Shown here: positions 1 through 11,600 of the stretch, in pieces
Numbering within the stretch: position 1 is the first letter of the stretch
Layout: each line of letters begins with the position of its first letter
Source of the DNA: Elysia marginata
Lineage: Eukaryota; Mollusca; Gastropoda; Plakobranchidae
Length of the DNA: 33,244 bases
Reading direction: 5' to 3'
Assembly: GCA_019649035.1 (NCBI GenBank)
Contig: BMAT01004576.1
Coordinates: 90,905-124,148, forward strand
Made by a program: the position numbers and the translations under genes
Notes under the pieces: generated by a model
Told to the model about the DNA's origin: nothing
Database searches by the model: none
Seen by the model: only the letters and a program-made list of their open reading frames with translations

Positions 1-1212
1 AAGCTTGCAGGGTGTTGTCTAAATTCCACTGGTGATCTCTAGTCTTTGTTTTCAGTTTCCTGGAATAAAAAAGAACACAATATGGAATAAAGAGAGATAG
101 ACTTGAGACCTAATGTCAAATTGCGTTTCAGAAAGCCATAATAATTATTTATTGAAGGACTAGCATAAATAGGCAGACAAATTAATAAATACAGTTGTAT
201 GTTTTCCTCAAATCCATTGGAGAAAATGCATATGTTTGAGAAAAGGGCATTTACACTTTCATTTTCAAGGGTATTCCTCATAACCAAGTTATCTTTGTGT
301 TTTTAATTGTAATATAAAATAATATCTTCAAATGACAAGGTGTGAAAGAAGGTCAGGTGGGAGTGGAAAATTGGCAGGGAGAAGAAACTGTCTCACTGGT
401 GTTCAGCCTTGTTTGTGATTAACTTATCTAGTAAAGGCAAGCATGTTGGCTTAACCAGGTGTACAGAGGCTGTACATGGACAGATACATGGAAAGTCATT
501 TGCATTTTCAGTTGTACTTGCACATTTCTACATGCATGAATGAGGAAGATAAATGGTTAACCATGTTAAGCTGCTCATTTTGCTATTAATGTTGACATGT
601 CTGTGGTACAAACAGCTTGAGGAATCAGTTGTAATAGTATAAACTAGCTCAACAAGACAGTGTAAACTCATAAAGGCTTAAAGAGGAAACTGGCAGGGAG
701 AAATCAATACAGTTTGAATTCACCATTTTGGGGGATCAGTCATAAAAACGTCCTTAAGAAATGACACATAGATAAATAGACACAGAAAGGAAAAAAAGGA
801 CTATTGATTTGTAAGACACTTTGTAAATCTTGCCATGAAACGTGTTTGCTAAGAAAATAATAAATAAATATAAACAAAAAAAACTTTTTCCTTTTTTTTA
901 AGCTATAGCTTTATACTTGTGGCTAGGACTTTTCCTTTTACATCTGTTCTTTTCTTTACAGGCTTTTCTTTTCAAACACAATTTTAAAATCCAAAACTGA
1001 AGAACAACTGCATTTTTTTCTATTTACCTATCAGTCTCTGAGTGTGCTTTTTCAGCAGTTTGCATGACTTTGTGTTTTTCCTCTCATGCATTAGTAAAAC
1101 CAGTGCAATTTTAAAACATCAATGGTTTTGTTTTTACAGTTGATATAATGGTTTTTTTAAGAAACATAGAGAAACATCGGATCAACAGAAAACAAAGACT
1201 GCAATAAAAATA
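1..1212. other. region downstream of DNAI2, nothing recognised
   Basis: AT-rich sequence with no ORF, RNA gene or repeat family that I can support. The window begins with a HindIII site (AAGCTT). Confidence 0.5.
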
Positions 1213-1218
1213 TTTATT
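1213..1218 (-). terminator. polyadenylation signal AATAAA
   Basis: Minus-strand AATAAA just after the candidate last exon of DNAI2. It is the best-placed polyadenylation signal for the transcript, although AATAAA is common by chance in DNA this AT-rich. Confidence 0.4.
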
Positions 1219-1276
1219 AATGGGAATAGCTTACAGCATTTCCATTTGTCTTCTCTTCTCCATCTTCTTCAGGACC
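1217..1276 (-). CDS. candidate alternative 3' terminal exon of DNAI2
   Basis: After a good acceptor (tttttacag) the minus strand reads GPEEDGEEKTNGNAVSYSH and stops at TAA (1219-1217). The frame is phase 0, so it could be joined directly to exon 13 in place of exon 14. AATAAA overlaps the stop (1218-1213 on this strand), as expected of a last exon. The acidic PEEDGEE resembles the tail of vertebrate DNAI2. A gtaagc inside it could also act as a donor, making it an internal exon. Confidence 0.45.
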   Translation of the reverse strand, partial: GPEEDGEEKTNGNAVSYSH

Positions 1277-2352
1277 CTGTAAAAACAAATATTTGAAATA
1301 CATATGTAATTGAAAGTTACGATTTAGGAAAATGCCCTAAACAAATTCACATTAAGTGTTTTTAACTCTATTCCTAAATTTGTTTCTGCAGCTTTTCTCG
1401 CCAACAAAGAAGTAGCCTCATTGTGCTTAAAGATGATTCAACAATTTCTTCTAAATGTTTCATAAATTTTAGAAATTTTAAAAAGCCATTTGCAACTGCT
1501 AAGGTACCATAACCCTTTCAGAGAAATCAGATGTGAGAATCGCGACAAAAATAAGTAATTTTCAAATAGAAAAGACAATACCTAATTAAAAAAATATATT
1601 AGACTATGTCTATTAAATATCAAATGTTTTAATCTTTTATTTCTCTAAACATGCAATCATCGTTGTTTATTTATGCTTTGGAGCTAAATATATCTATTAG
1701 TGCAGAATTATGAATCAAAGGTTGTCTAAGAGCGTTTTTCTTCTTTAAGCTGCTTAATATTTTTTTTTCTATCGAGTGACACAAAGAACTGCAATTGCAA
1801 CAAAGAATATGGAACAGAATGGGTTTTGAAAGTTGTGAAATAGATTTAGGTCAGAACCAATATAATGATTGTTAGAATAATCGTACTTTTTCTATTTCCT
1901 TCTCCTTTTTTGAAAATGACAATTTGGTTTTCAAACTTTAGCCATAAGGGGACTTCATCAATCTTTTAATGAATAAAGTACATGAGATGAAACATTTTTG
2001 CACATCAAGGGCAGGAGGAAAAAAAAGTAACCGGCTTCTTAAAAATCACCGTGGGCCAATAATAAATATTCTGTGGCCAATAATTACAACAAAAAAAAAA
2101 CGAAAATAATTTTGATCAAATTAAGGACATACAAAATTACTTGGAAAGGCAATATCAAACAAAATGCTGAAAGAGAAAATTGCAAAAACCATTGCCAACA
2201 TAGATAAAAAAAAAACTGGTGAAACTTTTGCAACTCATGCAAAAATCCTCATGTCTCAATCGGATAAACACCAACAGTGTAAATAGAATATAAACGTCTG
2301 TATAAAATCTAGAGAAAATGCTTCAAAATCATAAAGAAGGTACTTTTCCACT

Positions 2353-2607
2353 TCAACTTTGTCCCTCTGCGTTAGTTTCTTCTATCGGTTCCTCTGCAAT
2401 TGGTTCTTGAGTTGGATCTGCAGATGCTCTCCCGGGCCTTAGTTCACTTGCAATAGTTTCCCTTTCATCCTCAGCACTGACAGAAGTGTCAGCACTCTGC
2501 TTCACTTTCAAAGCAGGCACTTGGTCAATCTCATCTGATATGGTTTCCACCATTGTATCGGCAAAGATGTCTATTGGCATCTCTGGGTCTTCCCTTTGTG
2601 CATCATC
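2353..2607 (-). CDS. DNAI2: DNAI2 terminal coding exon 14
   Basis: Residues 580-663, starting [19 protein letters not shown] and ending EGQS before TGA at 2355-2353. The acceptor is tgtgtag. The segment is acidic and Pro/Ser/Thr-rich, with no counterpart I recognise in vertebrate DNAI2, so it is probably a lineage-specific tail. The long open frame (85 codons in AT-rich DNA), matching phase and acidic bias support it. No AATAAA follows closely; the nearest candidate on this strand is near 1666. Confidence 0.7.
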   Translation of the reverse strand, partial: DDAQREDPEMPIDIFADTMVETISDEIDQVPALKVKQSADTSVSAEDERETIASELRPGRASADPTQEPIAEEPIEETNAEGQS

Positions 2608-5600
2608 CTACACATGAAGTCATTTGTTTACCGCAAGTTATTTGATACGCTGGCCTAATTGCAACAATGAGGCATTTACTACTAACACATCTGCAACTTA
2701 GATTCACCCAGTGTTTCTGATCTACAAAAAAATTGATAAATTCATATGCTATTATACAATGTTTGACCTAAGATTTTTAGAATACATTTTTTCCACAACG
2801 ATCTTAAGCAGCAGCAGACTTACACTTAAGTCAGTCTGTCACCCTGTCTGTCTCTGTCTGTTTGGTTGTTTTTTTCAGCTCACTCCCCATAAATATGTAA
2901 AAATAGATATCTGTCATGTAAAATGAATAACCAACCTTCTTCTCTACATCATCAAAATCCTGACTGGGTGTCGGTTGCTTCTTCTTCTCTGCTTCAATAA
3001 TGCTAAAGAACTCCTTTTCTGCCTTAGCATAGAGATCCTCCTCTTGGTATTGCTCCTCCTCTTCAGCTGGTTTCTCTCCTTCTTCACCTTCAGCCTGGGG
3101 GGTTCACACAGTAAAAGTTAAGACAATACATATTGATACGAAAAATGGTGTACACAAAAATATTTTTAATGCATAGGCCTAAGACTCAAGCTATAACTAA
3201 TTAATCAGCACAAGAAGGTGTAAAAATACTGTCGCTATTTTTTTTTCAAACAAATTCGTAAACTTTATAGAGAGGAGAGTAAACATTTTCAAACATAGCA
3301 GTTTCAGACATTAACAGTTTTAAAACTTAACAGTGTTTCAAAGTAAACATTTTTTTAAACTCGATGTATGTAAGAGGTGAATTTTAAATTATTTGAAGGC
3401 TTAGGCCCTTTAAAATTTTGAGCCTCTGACATATGTCTTGCACCAGTCCTTAAAAGTCAAATGTTGGAAATTCTCATTTTAACAAACATTTTGTAAATAA
3501 TTGTTTTTTTTTTCTCTTTTGCTTACCACTTTTTTGGATAAGTCCACTTTAAAAAATTGTGACAATATGAAGCAACCTCTAATATTTAAACAAAAAAACC
3601 CCCACATAGTTCAAAATACCAACACCTTAGAATATGTCAACTGTTACATCTAACTCATCCAGACTGGTATTTTACACTTGTGGTAACTAAAACTTAAAAC
3701 TAAACCTGTATCATTCCTTTCCCCTAGTTTTTCCAGCGTTTTTATATTTTTTTTTCTACAAAAGAAGGAGCAACTCTTTTTATCTTAGAAAAAAGGAAAA
3801 CGTTTTTAAATCTATAAGTTTAAACTTGTTTGCTTTTTCATCTTTCTTTTATGTCCACTTTCACACATCAATGTCTCATGTATGTACATTTCATACAATT
3901 AGAGAAGAATTCTTTGGGGACCTTGCCCTTTTGTGCTTCCAAAGGAGCTAAGTTTAATTCAAATTTTAAACAGGAGCAAAATAAAGCTAAATGTACCACT
4001 GAAATCTTTTTTGAAATTTCAACACAAAAAAAAAAAGAAAAAAAAATGCAATTCCTTAACAGAGAATGATCACTGCAACATAGAAAGAAACACAGTAACA
4101 TCAGTTTTAGACAAAAATAGTGTAAAGTTTTAAAAACTTTTAAAACCTGTTTGAAATCATCAGAGCTGCCGCGCTTTTCACCCTTTATTTAAAGATTGGA
4201 ATAATGTTAAAGGTACAAAGAACTTAAAAGGAAATTTTAAACCAATTGTTAAAAGATTTTATAGACTTCATAACATGTGCGCTAGCTCAATCAGTTTGTA
4301 TAAGAGATCGTAAGAGAGCTTGACAAAACTAATCCCACTCTTGTTCAGAAACTAGAGGATACAGAAAAAAAACACCATATGATTGTAAAAGAAATACTGT
4401 CATGAAAAAAACCAAATCCGGGCAATTGTTTTTATCAACTATTACTCCCATGGAAAATCTCGATTTGCTCCGTTCCATTGCCTAGCAAACACAATCTGTC
4501 CCTTCAAAAATTTAGCATTGAGCATAGTGACATAATAAGCATGACATAAACAGTGCAGTACACAGGTCATGGAGTGAAACATTTTTTATCACCCCCACAC
4601 AAACTTCAAATGTAGTGACTGGCAAAAAGAAAAGTCTACCTATCCATTTCCTTACCTTGGATCCTTCTGTTTTGCCTCTCTCTTTAAGCCTGATTTCTCT
4701 GTGCCTGGCATCCAGGATTTTTTCTCGTCTTGTCTCCCTTTCAAACATCTGAGGGATGTGAAATTCATTCAATTTTCAATGGATATTCTCAATATTTGTA
4801 AATGGATTTGTTTGCATTTTCTAATGTATATCTTTTCCAATAATTTGGAAATCTTTTTTTCTAGCTGTCTGTCTTTATTCATCCCTCTATTTTCTTTTTG
4901 TTGCTCTATCTTTTCACCTCTCTAAGTTGCCATTTCCATGCTCCTCTTTCCAGCAATTTCAAATCAAGCTACTTTTTACTCTCATTTCTTTTGCAATATT
5001 CTATATTTGCGACTCACAGCAGTGACTAAGTTCTTTTCATTACGGGCCATGGAGTAAAGTCCCTCTGACAGCTCCAGAAGAGTTGTAGTTCCATCCTGAG
5101 ATCCAGCGGCCACCAATTTGCCAGATTCTTGGACTCGCAGACTGTACAATGGCACATCACACACCTGACAAAGGGTAAAAAAATAAGTGAATAAAGGGCA
5201 AAGAGAGGCAAAAACACAAACGATGTGGGGTAGGCAAGAAAAGGAGAAGAACCTTCAAAAGGGGGAGGGGGGTGATTTAAAACAACCTCTCACTTCACAG
5301 AAGATAGTAAGTCTCAATAAAAAAAACAAGAAAATAAAACACTGAAAAAAGAGGAAACCAATTTGAAATTTTTTTGGGGGGTTGATTTGTCAACTCAATT
5401 TATTATAATCAATTGACAGCAAAGATTTTGTTGAAATATTTTTACATGGAGTAGTTTATCAAATCCATATTGATAGCATCCCAAAAAGCTTCATTAAATG
5501 TGTTCAACTGTTATTAATAACAGAATGTTATTAGAAAAAAAAAATTAAAAATTAAGACGTTGTTGCTTTTCTCTAAAGGAAAAAAAAACTAATTACTGTG

Positions 5601-8600
5601 ATGACCAGTAGCCTCAAAATTAATCTCTAAAGAAAACTTTTTGGTTTCAGCTAAAATAGACAAACTTATTTCATGAGTAGTTAGAGTCAAGCAGCAATGA
5701 TAAACAGTTTAAAAGATAAAAGCAATTTGGTTTTTTTTTTTTATCACATCTTATTGATTGCAAAAAAAAAAAAAGAAAAAGAAAGAAGAAATGGTTTCCA
5801 TCATGTATCAAAGATAGGCCTGCTAAAATATGATGTTCTCTTGTAAAAAAAAAGTTTTCTGTCAAAGAAAATATCACAATAGTTATGAGAAATTTACAAC
5901 AATAACAAAAATGAAAGAATAACAAAAAAAAAAATTTATTGCCCACATTTTACCTGCAACGTTAGCGTGGGGTTGTTTTGTTTGAAAATGATGTCCCATA
6001 CATCCAGTGTGCCATCCATTTTTGTGAGGAAGAAAACAGCTGGTCTGATGGGGCTCCAGCAGCCGTCAGTAAGATAGGATGAGTATTGTCTGCAAAATCA
6101 TTATGCTCAATATCAGGCTAGTTACATAGTAACATCTTTTTCTCAATTAGAGTTAGAGACATTTTAAGTTAGTAATGACGCCCTTTGTTACAAGAACATG
6201 ATGAAGCAAAACTGCAACTTATTGCCTTGAACAAATATCAAATGAAGCTTATTTGGTTTTATTAGGACAATTATGCTTTTATAACAGAGTCTTGTCCTTT
6301 TTTTTAAGAAGATCATTACACATAATATATACTTTAAAAGAATAAGTAAAACTTTTCCTAATTTTGTTTAGTAATGATACTGTTCAAAAATGCTAAACCA
6401 TTCTCTCTTGCAAAGAAAAAACAAACCCTTTTAGTTGACAAGAAAGCAATTCTTTAATGATCTGTAAATAGGTAGTTATATGTCATATATATACTACATA
6501 TATAGGTACTTGAGAATTATTGAACTAAACACATTTTTTCTCTTCCATCAATGCACTTTACCATTGACAGATGACATCCACACAAAAAGATAAGAATTGA
6601 TTGAGCATAGGAAGAGGGGTAGGCCATATGGAACATGGAAAAGGGGACGGAAGAGAAGAAATACTTGGAAAATTACTTGGAATTTCAAGAAAGCTGACCT
6701 AGGACACAGAAAGGTGGAGGTTGTTGGCCTGTGGCCTATACCCTCACATAGGGTAATAAAGGCAATGATGAAGGTGATGAACAATTCAGTGTGTTTGATT
6801 TTGATGTAAAACCTACTTATGGAATGTTTTACTGAAAGTATCATTTTTCAGTCACCATTGCTTTGCCATGAACAGAACAATGAACTATTTGTTTAAAATA
6901 AGATAAAATATTGAATTTGTTATTTATTTACCCTACACAAGTTGGTTTGTTTGTAGACATGATCAATGACAGAAAAAACTTACTTTGTCCACATGATAGA
7001 TGATTCTCTAATATCTTCTGACCATATCTGTTGCAAATGTAAATTGTGGTATTTTCAGACTTAGGTAAATACATGAGTTGTTTTTGTATACATGGAAAAC
7101 AAACTAAAAAATACCATTACTCATTAAAAAAACTTTTGAAAAAATTTTCATACAAAAATCTAAATGTATTCAGCTTAAATAGCTTTCAGATGAATTTTAT
7201 TCAGTTGAATATATTAGGCAGTTCAAAGGATCAAAATAAACTTAATTTTTTCTAATTTAAAATATGCTTTTAGTTTTGTTTTCCTAATTACTTTTCTGCC
7301 AAACTTTTTAAAAAGTAAAAGATGGGCTGACATGTAAGTCTTCAGATTCCATTGTAAGGGTAAATTTATTTAGATAATTTTTATAAAAGAGCTTTGGAAA
7401 TCTAACAGTGAACACAAGTTTAAGAGTTAATTATTTATGCAAAAATACATATTGGCTACATTTTTTTCATTTAATCTTTATTCGTTATGAAATAAAGGTT
7501 GTCAACTTTGTACATTACAAGATGAATTTTTAAAACAAAAAACTACACACTCCAATGTAAAAAAACCTTGATGCTCACCCTTGCGCACCAATCTCCAATA
7601 CTGAGGAAATTCTTTGTGAAGTGAGGGTTTCTTTGTAAGGCATACACAGGACCTATGTGACCAGTAAACGTTGCAGCAATTTTGTCGAGAGGTGTTTTGG
7701 CTTTTCTGTTACATGAAATGATGTTACCTTGCTCAGTGCCAGTCATAAACTTTGTGGGCTGGAAAAAAATCAGGCCAGGAGCTCAGTTTACAAATGAATT
7801 TTTATGAAATAAAGACAAAAACGTTTTCACACTATGACATGTCTCGCAACTGGGGTGAATGAGTTGGATGTTGCAACTTTCACTTTCAAAGGCATTGCTG
7901 GTTTAAACATTTTGTAAGCTTCATAACGTCACAAATTTCATAAAATTATCAACATTTTGTAAAAAGATATCAAAACTTTTGCTGTTTTAAATATAGACAG
8001 AAAGAATTAAAAACGGACCTTACATGGTGGTTTTCTGGAAAAAAGATTTTTTTTTAAATACTGCAAAATACTGAAACATGGACAGAGACAATTTTTTCAA
8101 AGGGATTGTATTTCATCATAATCTGTTTTCTCTTTAATTCTTCTTAAAAAAAAAACTATGTTTAAATAAAGTGTTTTTCTTAGTGCTTTTTAAATTTTTT
8201 AAAGAACTTTAATCACTGTCCTATTTCCAAGTGCTGGAGCATGCAGCAATAAAAAAGTTTTTGATTCATTTAGCATGATTTCAATTCCAAAACAATGTAA
8301 CTTTTTTCTTACCATTGTAGGCTCATACTCTAAACAGTATGCTCCTTGTGCATTTGCAAATTCTTGTTTTTTATCGAGGTACATTTTGTCTGTAGGTTCA
8401 CCCATCTTTCTGATGTCCCACCACAACACCTGGGTCAAATTCAAGAAATCATTTTTTCTTCATGATAATATTCACTTCTTGCCAAGCTTCTCAACAAACC
8501 AATGACATACAATATGCATAAACACTTAAAACTTTCGCTTACATGTTTGGTAATTGCGTGATGCAGTAAAACCTTAGATTTATAACGAAATGACAAAAAG

Positions 8601-11600
8601 CGTACCAGTATTATGACACAATATCATTGCATTTAAAAAAAAATGAAAGTAGTAAAATAGAACAATTCATAGTACAAATTGTGATTACTTAAATGTATGT
8701 GTATAGATCACTGCAATATTTTTATTTATTTCTGTGAAATTTTCAGACCTGTCCGTCTGTGGATGTCGAGAAACACTCAGTGCCGGTCTTTGACTGGATC
8801 CACACAGTTTTGTAAGCTGGGTCTCTGTGGGACTGTTCAATAGGCGTCAGTTCTACCGGTTGTGAACCTTTCCTTGTGTCCCAATAAGCTACAAGTTGTA
8901 AAAAAAACTGTTTCGTTATTAAGAGTTTCATTTAGGCTACAAAACCAACTTGTTTTGATAACTTACTACTAACAAATAACCACCACAGATTATGCAATTA
9001 AAGCTGTTTTTTTTCCTGCTCAAACAAGAATGAATTGATACTCTATCAGCTTTTTAGCACAGAATACCTTTTATCATACGCAAAGAAAAGAAAATTTACC
9101 ACGAAGATTTTTATTCAATAAATGATGCCGGGTAGAGGGAACTTTGAAAAAATATTCAGTTAAGACAGGCTTATATGAACCTTAATTAAACAAATTAATC
9201 AAGCTAGCATACCAGATATTATAAATAAGGTAATATTTGCATCACCCTGAATTGCTTGGCAACAACTGTTTGGATACAAAAAATACCGAAACAAAACAAA
9301 AAGACAAAAAAAGCTTGCAAAGGGTGCTCTACCAATTTGTCCATTATAGCAGCCTCCCAGTAAAATGTGTGAGTCTTTGGGGTTGTATTCAAGGCACACT
9401 AATGGAGAAACGGGTTTCAAGGTCATCTCAGGTTTGTTTGGGTTTTCTGATTAGACGGGAAAAAAAATGGACATTCAATACAACAAATCAATTTCTTTTA
9501 AAATCTGCCATGCAGCTATTTCAATGAGTTGGATGTAAAAAAATTTGAATTGAAACAAATCCTCTAAATACGAGCAGTCAAGTTTTTTTTTAAATTTATA
9601 CCTTAAGTTTACCTAAAATGATGACGATTTGAAGCAACTTTTAAATTTTGAAAGATGGATAAATATAATTATCAGTTCCTTCAATTGCAAAATTTTCAAC
9701 ATTTGACTTATTTGGATTAGTCACAAGAAACCATATTTATATACTTTAACATTTCCTGTGCCTAAATTTCAGTTAGTTTTTAAAGAAACTTTTGTGTTAG
9801 AGAATGCTATAACTAAAAAATCTGCATGTATTCATAGACACTTAACTCACTGACTACCAGCTATTTGAACTCTGTCTATTCCCTGTGTACCAGCCATTTC
9901 GGAGGTATTTTTAAAAAATCACTGTGATTTTTCTATTAAAGTTTGACCTTTGGAATTTGTATCATATTTAGTCAAGATAATAAAGATTCTAATAAAACAA
10001 AAACTTTGAGTCTTTGTCAATTTTTTAATTTTTTACAAAAAAATAAAAAAAGGTAAATATTTACTTTACCTTTACCTTTGGCCTGACTAGGTTTGGCCCT
10101 TTTACCCTTTGGTGGCTCATAATCGGGATCTATATCATCTTCAATAATGCTTTCAAATGCTATTTCATCATCAGAGTCTAGAATCTAGATCTAAGTTTGA
10201 CCGAACAGAAATTTGTCAACAATCCATCTTAGAATCAGCTGAAGACTGCTAGCTGCTAGAGGTGTCGTAAAAATGCTCTCCTGCCGGTTGTATTCGTCCT
10301 AAACGAACTTCGTTTATATCATTCAAAAGCTAAGTGGCTATGCTAGCGGTTGCCGTAGCTTTTCCCGCAGCTGTTGTGATATTAACATAGGAAAAAAAAT
10401 TCACAAGCTGAATCTCACAGGGGTTGCGGGACTGGTATTCAGCCGTAAAAATAAAAATCCCGCAACGTTTGCGGGGAAAGTAGTCAGTGAGTTAATCAAG
10501 ATTTTGTGCACTCTTTTCAAAGTACTCTACCAAAAAAAAATAAACTGAAAAGTATTACTATATTATGCAGTTAGAAATCTAAGTTATGGTAACAAGGAAT
10601 ATCATGCTGTATATTGCTTGAAACTTTTGTTTTATGAATTAATGGGAGTTTTCTGAAGGAAGCTGGGCAACCTACCAACATCCCAGATATAGGAGTCCAT
10701 GCTTGTGTCTGGTGAAGTGCTCTGGAACTGAAGGTTGCAGTATGCAACGGCAAGCTTGCGGGGACCATCAGGAAACCAGGATATGTGAGTGGCTGTTCTT
10801 TTGATTTCATTAGGGTCCCTGACAATATTATTAAAAAATATAAAAGTTTTTATTTAAAAGGCTTGGACATGAGCTTTTCTGTAATGACTGAATTTTCGAA
10901 CTTTCTTCTAAACCAATAAAAGGGAGATATTTTCATGAAAAAGGTTTCAAAGTTTCTTACTGTGACAGTGATAACAAATCGACTAGTGTTATATTCATTG
11001 AAATGAAAAGAATTATATGATTTAGGGAAAATACACTGTACTATTTTCAGATGTTGGAAAGCAACGTTGTAACATTCTTATGAGTTTAAGAGCAATTTAT
11101 GTTAACCAATACCCACATACTTAAAAAATACACCTTGGCACTCATTAATCTAAGCCTTGCATCAATAAAAGCTTTTTTCTCTTTCTCTACCTATATCTAG
11201 TTTTCCCAATATCTAACAAAGGTGTAAGGGTTGATGTGGAAAATTTGAGTTGGGAAAAAACGGAATTGTAAAGCATTCCCTCCCCACTTTCCCAACACTT
11301 TTTTACTGCTTCACAACATGAAATAAATAATAAAATACAGTTTACTATTTAAAAGAAAAAAAAAGAAAATTTCTGAATAAAAATCTGCAATGAAAAATAA
11401 AAAAAATAGACTACCTGAAAACATTGATTGTTTTTGCTGATGCTGCCTCATCAATTGTTTCAGCATTCACATCTTCAAAATATTCCTCGTAAATGTCAAT
11501 GGCATTGTTTTGTTTGATGCAGTGTTCCATTGACTGAAATAAGTAAAGTAAGTTGCAAAAGCTAAGCGTTTTACAAACTAAAAAAATATGAAAAAAAAAT

